This document shows, one piece after another, positions 1-5,810 of a stretch of DNA of 6,908 bases. Position 1 is the first letter of the stretch. Each line of letters opens with the position of its first letter. The stretch comes from Deferribacteres bacterium (GTDB lineage Bacteria > Nitrospirota > Thermodesulfovibrionia > UBA6902), in contig JAADFS010000237.1 of the NCBI GenBank assembly GCA_013152795.1, positions 1 to 6,908 of the forward strand. Direction: 5' to 3'. Position numbers and translations under genes: made by a program. The notes beneath the pieces are model-generated. The model ran no database searches and had not been told where the DNA came from. It worked only from the letters and a program-made list of their open reading frames with translations.

Positions 1-297
1 AAAATAAATCGTAATACCCCAAGATATAAGCGCATAGCCGATAGCTATATAGGTACGAAAGCTTTTCTTAATCCCCACCTTTTTAAGCAGTAGAAAATTA
101 AACATATAATCAATGCTCCATTTGCCTTCAAGGATACTATTTCCAATTAATCCAATTAAGACTAAAAGGACACCTATAAATATAGTACGTGTATAATCCG
201 TCTTGCGCGTCCATTTCTGGTAATTAAGCAAAATAAACACAAGCCCAATTATCAAACATATGCCATAAAGAATAATCTTTGAATAATCAAACTCCAT
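1..297 (-). CDS. Small multi-pass membrane protein, truncated by the left window edge
   Basis: An open frame starts with ATG at 297 and stays open for all 99 codons to base 1, so the 3' end is missing. The product begins MEFDYSKIILYGICL and has three hydrophobic segments, at about residues 8-25, 37-53 and 83-98, separated by short basic loops (for example KWTRK). I do not recognise a family. An AAGGTGG Shine-Dalgarno sequence (302-308) precedes the ATG at good spacing, which supports the start. The gene begins 26 bp after the stop of the large transglutaminase-like gene on the same strand, so the two are very likely co-transcribed. Base composition is about 32% GC by hand count, AT-richer than everything to its right except the 3' end of the neighbouring gene. 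An immunity or partner role for that neighbour's C-terminal domain is possible but is inference only. Confidence 0.7.
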   Translation of the reverse strand, partial: MEFDYSKIILYGICLIIGLVFILLNYQKWTRKTDYTRTIFIGVLLVLIGLIGNSILEGKWSIDYMFNFLLLKKVGIKKSFRTYIAIGYALISWGITIYF

Positions 298-323
298 AAT
301 CCCACCTTGTTACTTCAAAATTA

Positions 324-3300
324 TTAGAGTTCAAATAAGTGAAAGTATAATCCTTGCAAACATTGTTTAAGGTCTCTCATAAAATCGTAAACTACTATAG
401 GAATAAATATCTTACTCAATATCGCTAAACCTTTCGGAAGTTGTTTTAAAATTTGATCTATTACTGTTACAGCATCTAATTCACCTAGTGCCAAGCAGGT
501 AAAAAACTCATCAGCTGCCTGCTGCCCGTATAATGTAACAATTGCTCCATATGCAAAAGCAAAAGCCATAAATCCGAATGCAATAAGACCTATACCCGTT
601 CCGCTAGTTATAACTGCTAAGAAGAGAAACAATATCGAAAAAACAAGCAATATTGTGGCGAGTAGTAACACTCCCCCACTCAACCCCCCACTTATCATAT
701 AAGCCCCTGCTCCTGTTTCGGGATCAATGATGATATAACCGACTCCCGTCCAGCCGTTGAAGTTAATCTCAGTTTGTGAGACGGTTACTGTTTTCCCTGC
801 ATTTATAGCATTCTGAATATCTGATATAGTTCCACTGTCAAGCTGCAGTTGCGGAAGAATGGTATCTGTGTTTGCCTGATTGATGGTATATATCGGTATC
901 CCCTGGTCATTGGCTATCTTCAGTGCCTTGACTGCGCTTATGCCTTCTGCAGGGTTGTCCGGTGTCGAGAATAGTTGCTCTGGCACTGAATGCTCCAGTG
1001 CCGAGCCGTTCATCCCTGCGTTCAGCATAAACTGCTTCTGTTTCCCCTTATCACCATCCAGCGCCTTTACCAGTGTCATTATTCTGTCTGCATCCATTGA
1101 CAACCCACCAGCGCTTACCGACAGCGGTGTGTCCATGAATTTGGTTATACTCAACTCATATGAGAAGATTGTCTCTGACGGCAGTCTTATGGCTAATACT
1201 CCCATTGTCTTTGCGCTTACATAATCCATTGCATCATGCTCTGCAAGGTATGATATTGCTGTTGTGTAAAGCAGGTCTCCAAGAATGTCGTCTTTTGTGA
1301 GGTTCGTGAAGTCCTCTGCCTCAAGTTTTGCTTTTGTACTTTCAAGTTTTGCTTTCATTGCAAGCAGTTGTTCTTCGGATATTCTGTATGGGTCAATCCC
1401 TATTCCCAGATACTCTCCTGCCTGTATGTCATTGCTTATTATATCAGTATAGTTTACATCAGGCCCACTGAATGTCATTTTGAATTCTTCTGTTTGCCCC
1501 ATTGTTATTGTTGTGCCGGTTGCTACTATTTCTCCGTCTATCCTGAGCTCTGGCTTGAGGTTTATCAGGTAGGCAGGCAGTGATGCGGGCAGTTCGCTCG
1601 GCTCTATGGGGGTGCCGTCTGCATGTGGCTTGGGAAGGTATGCGTTGATTATGTCCTGGTCTGTCTGGGTTGCAGGTGCATAGCTTAGGGTTATCTTTTT
1701 CCCTGCAAGTTCGGGAAGGCTTTTTGTGATGTTTATCGGTGTGCCTGTTAGGTCATCATTGTTGTCTTTTTTTACGCTGAAGGTTATTTTGTGCCTCAGG
1801 TTGTCGGGGATTTCTGCATATTTTGCGCCTCTGACGATTGTCCTATATGGCAATGTACCGAGTAGATAGGGAAATTCCTGTTTGATTATTTCTTTTTTGC
1901 CAAGTACATCTCCAACTGTCGCATCAGGATGGTTCTGATTTATATAGTCTTCTACCTGTGTCTGATAGTCTGTCATGGTCTGGTTTATGTAGGTTGAGTC
2001 TATTCCGGTTGTGTATCCTTCTTCTTCGTTGATTGTTGCTGTGGCCTGGATTTGCTGTATGAATGTTTGTGCGTCAAAGGGTACTGCTGCCTGTATGTCT
2101 ATGCCCTGTGTGTAATTATACGTTTTGAAGCTGGCATCAAGGGATATCCATGTGTCTCCTTTTCCTGGCTTGTGCCTCGCCCCTCTTGAAGGGAAGTAGT
2201 CTATCCATGCTTCTACCCAGATATGTTCTATCTGTGCGTATTTGATCTGTCCTCCTGCCACCATGCCTTTTACGGGGATTCCGGCTGTTGCGAGGAGGTT
2301 TATGGCGTCTATGGGCTCTGTAAATCCTCCAACCCAGTTCATGACTTTTTCTATGGGTATCTCTACTGTGCCTTCTCCTTCTACGTATCTGGCATGGATG
2401 CCTGAGACTCTGAGAAGCGCTATCAAGAGGCTTGCTGTGTCAAAGGCGTTGCATTGTTTGCTCTGAAGGCACATGTCTGCTCCCTGGATTGAGCCGTATG
2501 TGGGAACAAATTCTATGTTGTTCCTTACCCAGTTGTATATCTTTACGGGGTTGTGCTGGAGTTCTGCTGCCTTGGCTCTTATGGCTTCGGTGAATTGGAC
2601 TTCGACCGTCTCTGATAGATCGTCAGATGTCGGGGGGTCGGTTACTGCTAATAAAAACAGTTCTGAGTTCTGAGTTCTAAGTTCTAAGTTGGGGAGATTT
2701 AAGTTGCGGGTTGCGGGTTGCAGGTTGCGGGTTAAAAGACCTTCTAACGACCCGGCTGAGGCAACGAGAATGGGGGCTTTTTGCCTGTACTGTACACTGT
2801 GCACTTTGAACTGTTCTTTGTTTGTCCTCGGTTCTTTGAATACGGGCTCTGCTGTCCGGTGGGGCAGTTTGTTCGGGTCTATCGGCTTGTGCTTTTCAGG
2901 CGGCGTTAGTTTCTCAAGTTGCTCTTTTGCCTCTTCTATCGCTTCTTTTTCTCCCTCTACTGTGGTTGCCTGCCCTATCGCCTGTATTTTTCTTTTAAGT
3001 TCTTTTAGGTTGTCTTCATATTTCTTTACAAAGTCTTTATGCCTCTTCTGTATGATCTCCGGTAATCCAGCTTCTTTTAATTTCTTCTCTGTTTCTTTGA
3101 ATTGCTTTCTTATCTGCCTGTCTATTTCTTCTATCTCAGATTTCTTCTCTTTGAGCCTCTCGTTCTTTGCGCATGTGTTTATGACAGGGTCATCAAGTAT
3201 CTCTTTTATGTCTTCTATGGCCTTTGTAAGTTTCTCTTCCGGCCTCTGTCTGTTTTGTCTTTTTAACTTTGAACTCTGAACTTTGAACTTGGAACTGTTT

Positions 3301-3404
3301 TTTACTGCATAGGCTATATCAAATATCCCCGCAAATGTCCAACTGAAGAAGAACAGGACTATTACAGAAATGATCCGAAATATCCGCCTCTCCAGCCAGT
3401 TCAT
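324..3404 (-). CDS. Large exported transglutaminase-like protein with coiled coil and C-terminal membrane segments
   Basis: This 1026-residue protein starts at ATG 3404, preceded by an AAGGGGG ribosome binding site. Residues 10-33 form a hydrophobic export signal ending in a plausible AxA site (A31-Y32-A33), so it probably acts outside the cytoplasmic membrane. Residues 55-170 are charged and coiled-coil-like. Residues about 275-430 match a transglutaminase-like core. They have a Cys in QCNAFDTASLLIALL (C318), a His in IEHIWVEAW (H394) and an Asp in WISLDASF (D423), the classic Cys-His-Asp order. Such domains can be proteases, amidases or cross-linkers; the substrate cannot be read from sequence. 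Residues about 740-905 resemble a conserved module of similar large proteins, ending DPETGAGAYMISGG. After it come membrane segments (about 911-934 and 936-960) and a short tail. The DNA turns AT-rich at this junction. Heptanucleotide arrays encode low-complexity linkers at residues 37-47, 198-207 and 224-249. The domain call is firm; the biological role is unknown. Confidence 0.88.
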   Translation of the reverse strand: MNWLERRIFRIISVIVLFFFSWTFAGIFDIAYAVKNSSKFKVQSSKLKRQNRQRPEEKLTKAIEDIKEILDDPVINTCAKNERLKEKKSEIEEIDRQIRKQFKETEKKLKEAGLPEIIQKRHKDFVKKYEDNLKELKRKIQAIGQATTVEGEKEAIEEAKEQLEKLTPPEKHKPIDPNKLPHRTAEPVFKEPRTNKEQFKVHSVQYRQKAPILVASAGSLEGLLTRNLQPATRNLNLPNLELRTQNSELFLLAVTDPPTSDDLSETVEVQFTEAIRAKAAELQHNPVKIYNWVRNNIEFVPTYGSIQGADMCLQSKQCNAFDTASLLIALLRVSGIHARYVEGEGTVEIPIEKVMNWVGGFTEPIDAINLLATAGIPVKGMVAGGQIKYAQIEHIWVEAWIDYFPSRGARHKPGKGDTWISLDASFKTYNYTQGIDIQAAVPFDAQTFIQQIQATATINEEEGYTTGIDSTYINQTMTDYQTQVEDYINQNHPDATVGDVLGKKEIIKQEFPYLLGTLPYRTIVRGAKYAEIPDNLRHKITFSVKKDNNDDLTGTPINITKSLPELAGKKITLSYAPATQTDQDIINAYLPKPHADGTPIEPSELPASLPAYLINLKPELRIDGEIVATGTTITMGQTEEFKMTFSGPDVNYTDIISNDIQAGEYLGIGIDPYRISEEQLLAMKAKLESTKAKLEAEDFTNLTKDDILGDLLYTTAISYLAEHDAMDYVSAKTMGVLAIRLPSETIFSYELSITKFMDTPLSVSAGGLSMDADRIMTLVKALDGDKGKQKQFMLNAGMNGSALEHSVPEQLFSTPDNPAEGISAVKALKIANDQGIPIYTINQANTDTILPQLQLDSGTISDIQNAINAGKTVTVSQTEINFNGWTGVGYIIIDPETGAGAYMISGGLSGGVLLLATILLVFSILFLFLAVITSGTGIGLIAFGFMAFAFAYGAIVTLYGQQAADEFFTCLALGELDAVTVIDQILKQLPKGLAILSKIFIPIVVYDFMRDLKQCLQGLYFHLFEL
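2660..2690 (+). repeat. Heptanucleotide array A (GTTCTRA x4 + GTT)
   Basis: Four 7-bp units read on the plus strand as GTTCTGA, GTTCTGA, GTTCTAA, GTTCTAA, followed by a closing GTT, 31 bp in all. The array lies inside the transglutaminase-like gene and on the coding (minus) strand encodes residues of the type NLELRTQNSEL just before the catalytic domain. The unit length is not a multiple of three, so gain or loss of one unit would shift the reading frame. Confidence 0.9.
2703..2733 (+). repeat. Heptanucleotide array B (GTTGCRG x4 + GTT)
   Basis: Four 7-bp units read GTTGCGG, GTTGCGG, GTTGCAG, GTTGCGG, with a closing GTT, 31 bp in all. Length, unit number and the fixed GTT match array A 12 bp away, but the other four bases of each unit differ. 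On the minus strand it encodes residues of the type LTRNLQPATRNL (about 224-234) in the linker before the transglutaminase domain. Confidence 0.9.
2784..2811 (-). repeat. Degenerate heptanucleotide array D (GTNNNNN x4)
   Basis: On the minus strand the units read GTTCAAA, GTGCACA, GTGTACA, GTACAGG. The 7-bp period is kept but only GT is constant, so this looks like a decayed member of the same class. It is oriented opposite to arrays A and B, about 50 bp away. It encodes residues 198-207 (QFKVHSVQYR) of the transglutaminase-like protein. Confidence 0.6.
3265..3295 (-). repeat. Heptanucleotide array C (GTTCNRA x4 + GTT)
   Basis: On the minus (coding) strand four units read GTTCCAA, GTTCAAA, GTTCAGA, GTTCAAA, followed by GTT, 31 bp in all. 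This is the same architecture as arrays A and B but in inverted orientation and about 530 bp away. It encodes residues 37-47 (SSKFKVQSSKL), directly after the predicted signal peptide and before the coiled coil. Confidence 0.88.
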
Positions 3405-3458
3405 TGCGTCCCCCTTGTTGACTTTATGATTTGGGTGTGTTGCTGAAAAACCTTCTGA

Positions 3459-3488
3459 TTTCTACCACAACCAAAAATATTTTGTCAA
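3459..3488 (-). promoter_or_regulatory. Candidate sigma70-like promoter of the transglutaminase-like gene
   Basis: On the minus strand a perfect TTGACA (3488-3483) is followed by an 18-bp spacer and TAGAAA (3464-3459). TGG directly before the hexamer gives an extended -10. The 5' leader would be about 45-50 nt, ending in the AAGGGGG ribosome binding site. The call rests on motif matches only. Confidence 0.5.
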
Positions 3489-3560
3489 GAAAATGTTGTA
3501 AAATTTAAAGGAATGTCCTTAGACAATATTTTTTAATGCCACTGTAAGGATAAATACAAT

Positions 3561-3902
3561 ATGCTGTTAGACAACATAGCCTTGATTGCATCCGCCGTAA
3601 GCGCGGTGACAGCGGTGACAACTTCATTGCGCGCCCTGGGCAAGTCAAGGGAAAACGCCCGGGATGCCCTAAGGGCCGGCGCTCAAACATCCGGCAAGCA
3701 CGGCATACCGCTGTACCTGGCGGTCACCATTGTGTGGCTTGCCCTTTCAGTGGTGTTTGCCGCGCCTGTGCTTGTTGAAAAATGGAGCGGCGGAGTGGAT
3801 ATGCGCTTTTTTCTGGGGCTCCTGCCGTTTGTGCTGCTGGGTGTTTTGCTGTGTATTATCTGGTGGAAAATACTGCGTCCTTCTTCTCCTCCACGATCCT
3901 GA
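3561..3902 (+). CDS. Small hydrophobic membrane protein of unknown function
   Basis: This open frame of 113 codons starts at ATG 3561 with an AAGGA ribosome binding site at 3546-3550. The N-terminal 20 residues are hydrophobic (MLLDNIALIASAVSAVTAV). A basic stretch follows (LRALGKSRENARDALRAG), then two clear membrane segments at about residues 48-70 (LAVTIVWLALSVVFAAPVLV) and 81-104 (FFLGLLPFVLLGVLLCIIWW). I do not recognise a family. The last 47 bp overlap the 3' end of the convergent isomerase gene, so the final residues RPSSPPRS are read antisense to that gene's tail. No other gene explains 3561-3855, which supports it as real. A chance open frame in GC-richer DNA remains possible, though the ordered hydrophobic segments and the ribosome binding site argue against it. 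Confidence 0.6.
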   Translation: MLLDNIALIASAVSAVTAVTTSLRALGKSRENARDALRAGAQTSGKHGIPLYLAVTIVWLALSVVFAAPVLVEKWSGGVDMRFFLGLLPFVLLGVLLCIIWWKILRPSSPPRS

Positions 3903-4479
3903 TCTTCATCTCCACGCGGTCATAGGGATTGTTGCGCCTGTCCCTCGGCTGGTTGACTATCCTGTCCACTACATCCATTCCCGATACAACCTCGCCGAAA
4001 ACAGTGTACTTGCCGTCAAGATACGGCGCATCCGCAACGCATATGAAAAACTGCGAGCCTGCACTGTCAGGGTCGGAAGACCTTGCCATGGAGAGAGTAC
4101 CCCTCTTATGCGGCCTGTTATTGAATTCAGCCTTCAGTGTGTAGCCCGGATTGCCCGTGCCGTACTTTGCCCTGTCAGGGCCCTTTGAGTTCGGGTCTCC
4201 GCCCTGAATCATGAAGCCGGGGATAATACGGTGAAAGACCGTCCCGTCATAAAATCCCTTTCTGGCAAGTTCTATGAAATTATTCACGTGATTGGGCGCG
4301 ACATCAGGAAAAAACCTGAGCTTGATATTTCCGAACCTGGTTTCGATAATTGCGGTGGTCTCCGCCATTTTCTTTATCTCCTCTTCCGTAAACTTTCTGT
4401 GTATCGGCTGTGCAAAGGCGGAACCGGCCAGGAATAGCATCATAAGAAACAGGGCGACAGCCGTGCTGTAAGACCTCAT
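3856..4479 (-). CDS. Periplasmic cyclophilin-type peptidyl-prolyl cis-trans isomerase
   Basis: This enzyme catalyses cis-trans isomerisation of prolyl bonds and assists folding, here of exported proteins. I start it at ATG 4479 (207 residues) because AAAGGAGG lies just upstream and the product then opens with a clean signal peptide, MRSYSTAVALFLMMLFLAGSAFA, cut before Q24. The frame is open 13 codons further upstream, but those codons lack a comparable ribosome binding site. Cyclophilin hallmarks are present: FHRIIPGFMIQGGD at 82-95 with the catalytic Arg84, then LSMARSSD and GSQFFI (141-146), then YLDGKYTVFGEV. In that last motif Tyr153 replaces the Trp of eukaryotic cyclophilin A and Tyr158 replaces its His126; bacterial forms also often lack this Trp. 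The tail EEKKDAVFSTR runs past the usual family end and overlaps the convergent small membrane-protein gene. It is divergent from the cyclase gene. Confidence 0.93.
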   Translation of the reverse strand: MRSYSTAVALFLMMLFLAGSAFAQPIHRKFTEEEIKKMAETTAIIETRFGNIKLRFFPDVAPNHVNNFIELARKGFYDGTVFHRIIPGFMIQGGDPNSKGPDRAKYGTGNPGYTLKAEFNNRPHKRGTLSMARSSDPDSAGSQFFICVADAPYLDGKYTVFGEVVSGMDVVDRIVNQPRDRRNNPYDRVEMKIRIVEEKKDAVFSTR

Positions 4480-4568
4480 AAAGCCTCCTTTCTCCTTCAC
4501 CATAATGTGAAATATCATGAATATTTTATATGCTTGCTCAATTTATTTCAAAATGTTGAAAGCTCAGG

Positions 4569-4598
4569 CTGTCACCTTTTTCTGTTGCATGGTATAAT
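4569..4598 (+). promoter_or_regulatory. Candidate extended -10 promoter for the diadenylate cyclase gene
   Basis: CTGTCA (4569-4574, 4 of 6 matches to the -35 consensus) is followed by an 18-bp spacer and a perfect TATAAT (4593-4598) preceded by TGG, giving an extended -10. Transcription would start near 4605 and leave a leader of about 270 nt before the cyclase ATG. That leader would contain both arms of the inverted repeat at 4675-4840. Confidence 0.55.
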
Positions 4599-4674
4599 TT
4601 TAAAAAAATGCCTGAACAGCAGGCCTGCAGTCAGACAGCAGGAGCTGATTAATCTTAAATGTTGCATAAACGCG

Positions 4675-4840
4675 GGCAAGGGAGGCTGCCGTAACACCTT
4701 TATAAAGCGATGGGATATCGGAAATAACTCTTTATTGCAGGAAATAACCGGAAATGAAATTGCAAAAAGACGTCAATATGCTGTGCGGAGTATTCCCTGA
4801 AGGTATCGCAGATAAAGCTTTTCCGGCAGCCTCCCTTGCC
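4675..4840. repeat. Long-spaced inverted repeat in the cyclase leader (17-bp perfect arms)
   Basis: GGCAAGGGAGGCTGCCG at 4675-4691 recurs as its exact reverse complement at 4824-4840. The match continues inward with interruptions: 14 of about 20 further positions, including TTTAT and GCGAT, agree when one gap is allowed, as far as 4711 and 4805. The arms are therefore about 37 bp and enclose roughly 93 bp. The interior repeats GGAAATAAC at 4720-4728 and 4740-4748. The rest of the 4480-4874 gap holds the promoter and no convincing long gene. The element could be a small non-coding mobile element with terminal inverted repeats, or a structured leader RNA. I see no obvious target-site duplication. 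Confidence 0.7.
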
Positions 4841-4867
4841 GCTGGCGATGTCTTTATGTCACTGTAA
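4754..4867 (+). CDS. Possible small leader ORF (37 residues) ending in the cyclase ribosome binding site
   Basis: ATG 4754 is preceded by AGGAAA (4739-4744) at suitable spacing. The frame reads MKLQKDVNMLCGVFPEGIAD and continues to end with DVFMSL. Its TAA stop (4865-4867) lies within the TAAGG ribosome binding site of the cyclase gene that starts at 4875. Such spacing would allow translational coupling. The frame runs through the right arm of the inverted repeat. No family is recognised, and a chance ORF this short is common, so the call is tentative. Confidence 0.25.
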   Translation: MKLQKDVNMLCGVFPEGIADKAFPAASLAAGDVFMSL

Positions 4868-4874
4868 GGTTAAT

Positions 4875-5777
4875 ATGTCAACAGAGTCAATGAACCAGAA
4901 TCAGAAAATAAGCACCTCCATACTCAAGAAGTCATTTGAGTTATGCAGGGAGATCAAGGCCAAGGCCCTGTTCATATACGCCGATGTATGCCCTTCGGTT
5001 GAAGTCATTCACGGGCAAGGCCAGAAAGAAGTCTTTGATATCTTCCTTGTCGCCAGAACCAAGAAGATATTCAAGGAAGTGGAAAAAAGCGCAGGTAAGG
5101 TGCTGCTTGTGCCTAACATCCCCCTGACGAGGATGGGACAGATCAAGGTGGCTGTAATGATGGCTGTCTCGGAGAATCTTTTAAAAAAGGGCGATCATAT
5201 TGTCTGCCTGTCGGGGATACCCCGCTTCGGGTTTCTGGATACCATGGTGGTGATGGAGATCGGCAAGGAATTCGAGATGCTCACCTCCGACAGGATAATA
5301 GACTTCACGAAGGATGTTGACCCCAAGGTTTTCGAGGAAGTCGTCCGCATAGCGGTTGAGATCGCAAACGAAGGCCGGGAAGGCAAGGCTGTCGGCACAT
5401 CTTTTGTTATCGGTGATGCCGAAGAGGTGATGGAGCATGTGCGCCAGATGATCCTGAACCCCTTCAAGGGGTATCCGGAGGAAAAAAGAAATATCCTCAA
5501 TCCCGAACTGAAAGAGACCATCAAGGAATTTGCTCAACTGGACGGAGCCTTTATCATCAAAAGGGACGGGACTGTTGAGACCGCCGGTGCGTTCCTGAAA
5601 GTGGAATTAATCCCACAGAAGTTGCCGCAGGGCTGGGGGAGCCGGCATTACAGTGCGGCCGCCATAACGACTATCACGAGTGCCATAGCCGTCACTGTCT
5701 CACAGTCGACAGGAGACGTGCGCATCTTCAAGGGTGGTTATCCTGTCATGGAGATCGAGAAACCCAGGATGTACTGA
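4875..5777 (+). CDS. dacZ: Diadenylate cyclase, archaeal DacZ-like (DisA_N domain with pyruvate-kinase-C-like N-terminus)
   Basis: Members of this family make the second messenger c-di-AMP from two ATP, a signal that usually controls potassium and osmolyte balance. I choose ATG 4875 (300 residues) because TAAGG lies 5-6 nt upstream; the frame is also open 13 codons further from a TTG that lacks a good site. Residues about 15-140 form an alpha/beta domain like the pyruvate kinase C-terminal domain (IFLVARTKKIF, then LVPNIPLTRMGQIKVAVMMA). The cyclase domain follows, with EGREGKAVGTSFVIGD (166-181), the catalytic LDGA (DGA at 223-225), GSRHYSAAAIT (R257-H258-Y259) and SQSTGDVRIF. The usual RHR nucleotide-binding motif reads RHY here. 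This two-domain layout is the one known from archaeal DacZ and differs from membrane-bound CdaA and from DisA. It has its own promoter and is divergent from the isomerase gene. The symbol reflects architecture, not proof of activity. Confidence 0.85.
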   Translation: MSTESMNQNQKISTSILKKSFELCREIKAKALFIYADVCPSVEVIHGQGQKEVFDIFLVARTKKIFKEVEKSAGKVLLVPNIPLTRMGQIKVAVMMAVSENLLKKGDHIVCLSGIPRFGFLDTMVVMEIGKEFEMLTSDRIIDFTKDVDPKVFEEVVRIAVEIANEGREGKAVGTSFVIGDAEEVMEHVRQMILNPFKGYPEEKRNILNPELKETIKEFAQLDGAFIIKRDGTVETAGAFLKVELIPQKLPQGWGSRHYSAAAITTITSAIAVTVSQSTGDVRIFKGGYPVMEIEKPRMY

Positions 5778-5810
5778 TTATTAACGGAAAGATACTGCTT
5801 ATCTGCTCAT

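Noticed and set aside
2660..2811. CRISPR array
   Set aside because: The repeats are 7-bp tandem units without spacers of uniform length, lie inside a coding frame, and no cas genes are present.
2689..3279. 196-codon plus-strand open frame opposite the coiled-coil region
   Set aside because: It is a Ser/Phe-rich mirror of the Lys/Glu-rich coiled coil coded on the minus strand, as expected for an antisense shadow.
3508..3520. AAGGA-ATG-TCCTT small inverted repeat followed by a T-rich stretch
   Set aside because: A 5-bp stem with the T-run about 10 bp away does not make a convincing intrinsic terminator or operator.
3730..4188. 152-codon open frame on the plus strand opposite the isomerase
   Set aside because: It lies antisense to the well-supported cyclophilin gene and out of frame with the small membrane protein; its Cys/Arg-rich composition is typical of a shadow frame.
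4619..4628. GCAGGCCTGC palindrome and repeated ACAGCAGG (4616-4623, 4635-4642)
   Set aside because: Short matches of this size are expected by chance and have no supporting context beyond lying in the leader.
4507..4800. 97-codon open frame on the plus strand in the cyclase leader
   Set aside because: It has no ribosome binding site, runs across the promoter and the inverted repeat, and its sequence shows no domain-like pattern.
4605..4874. ydaO-type c-di-AMP riboswitch controlling the cyclase gene
   Set aside because: I could not find the conserved purine-rich core of that class in the leader; the only strong structure is the long-spaced inverted repeat.
5181..5537. 118- and 109-codon minus-strand frames opposite the diadenylate cyclase
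   Set aside because: Both are antisense to a gene with clear domain motifs and have no ribosome binding site or recognisable pattern.
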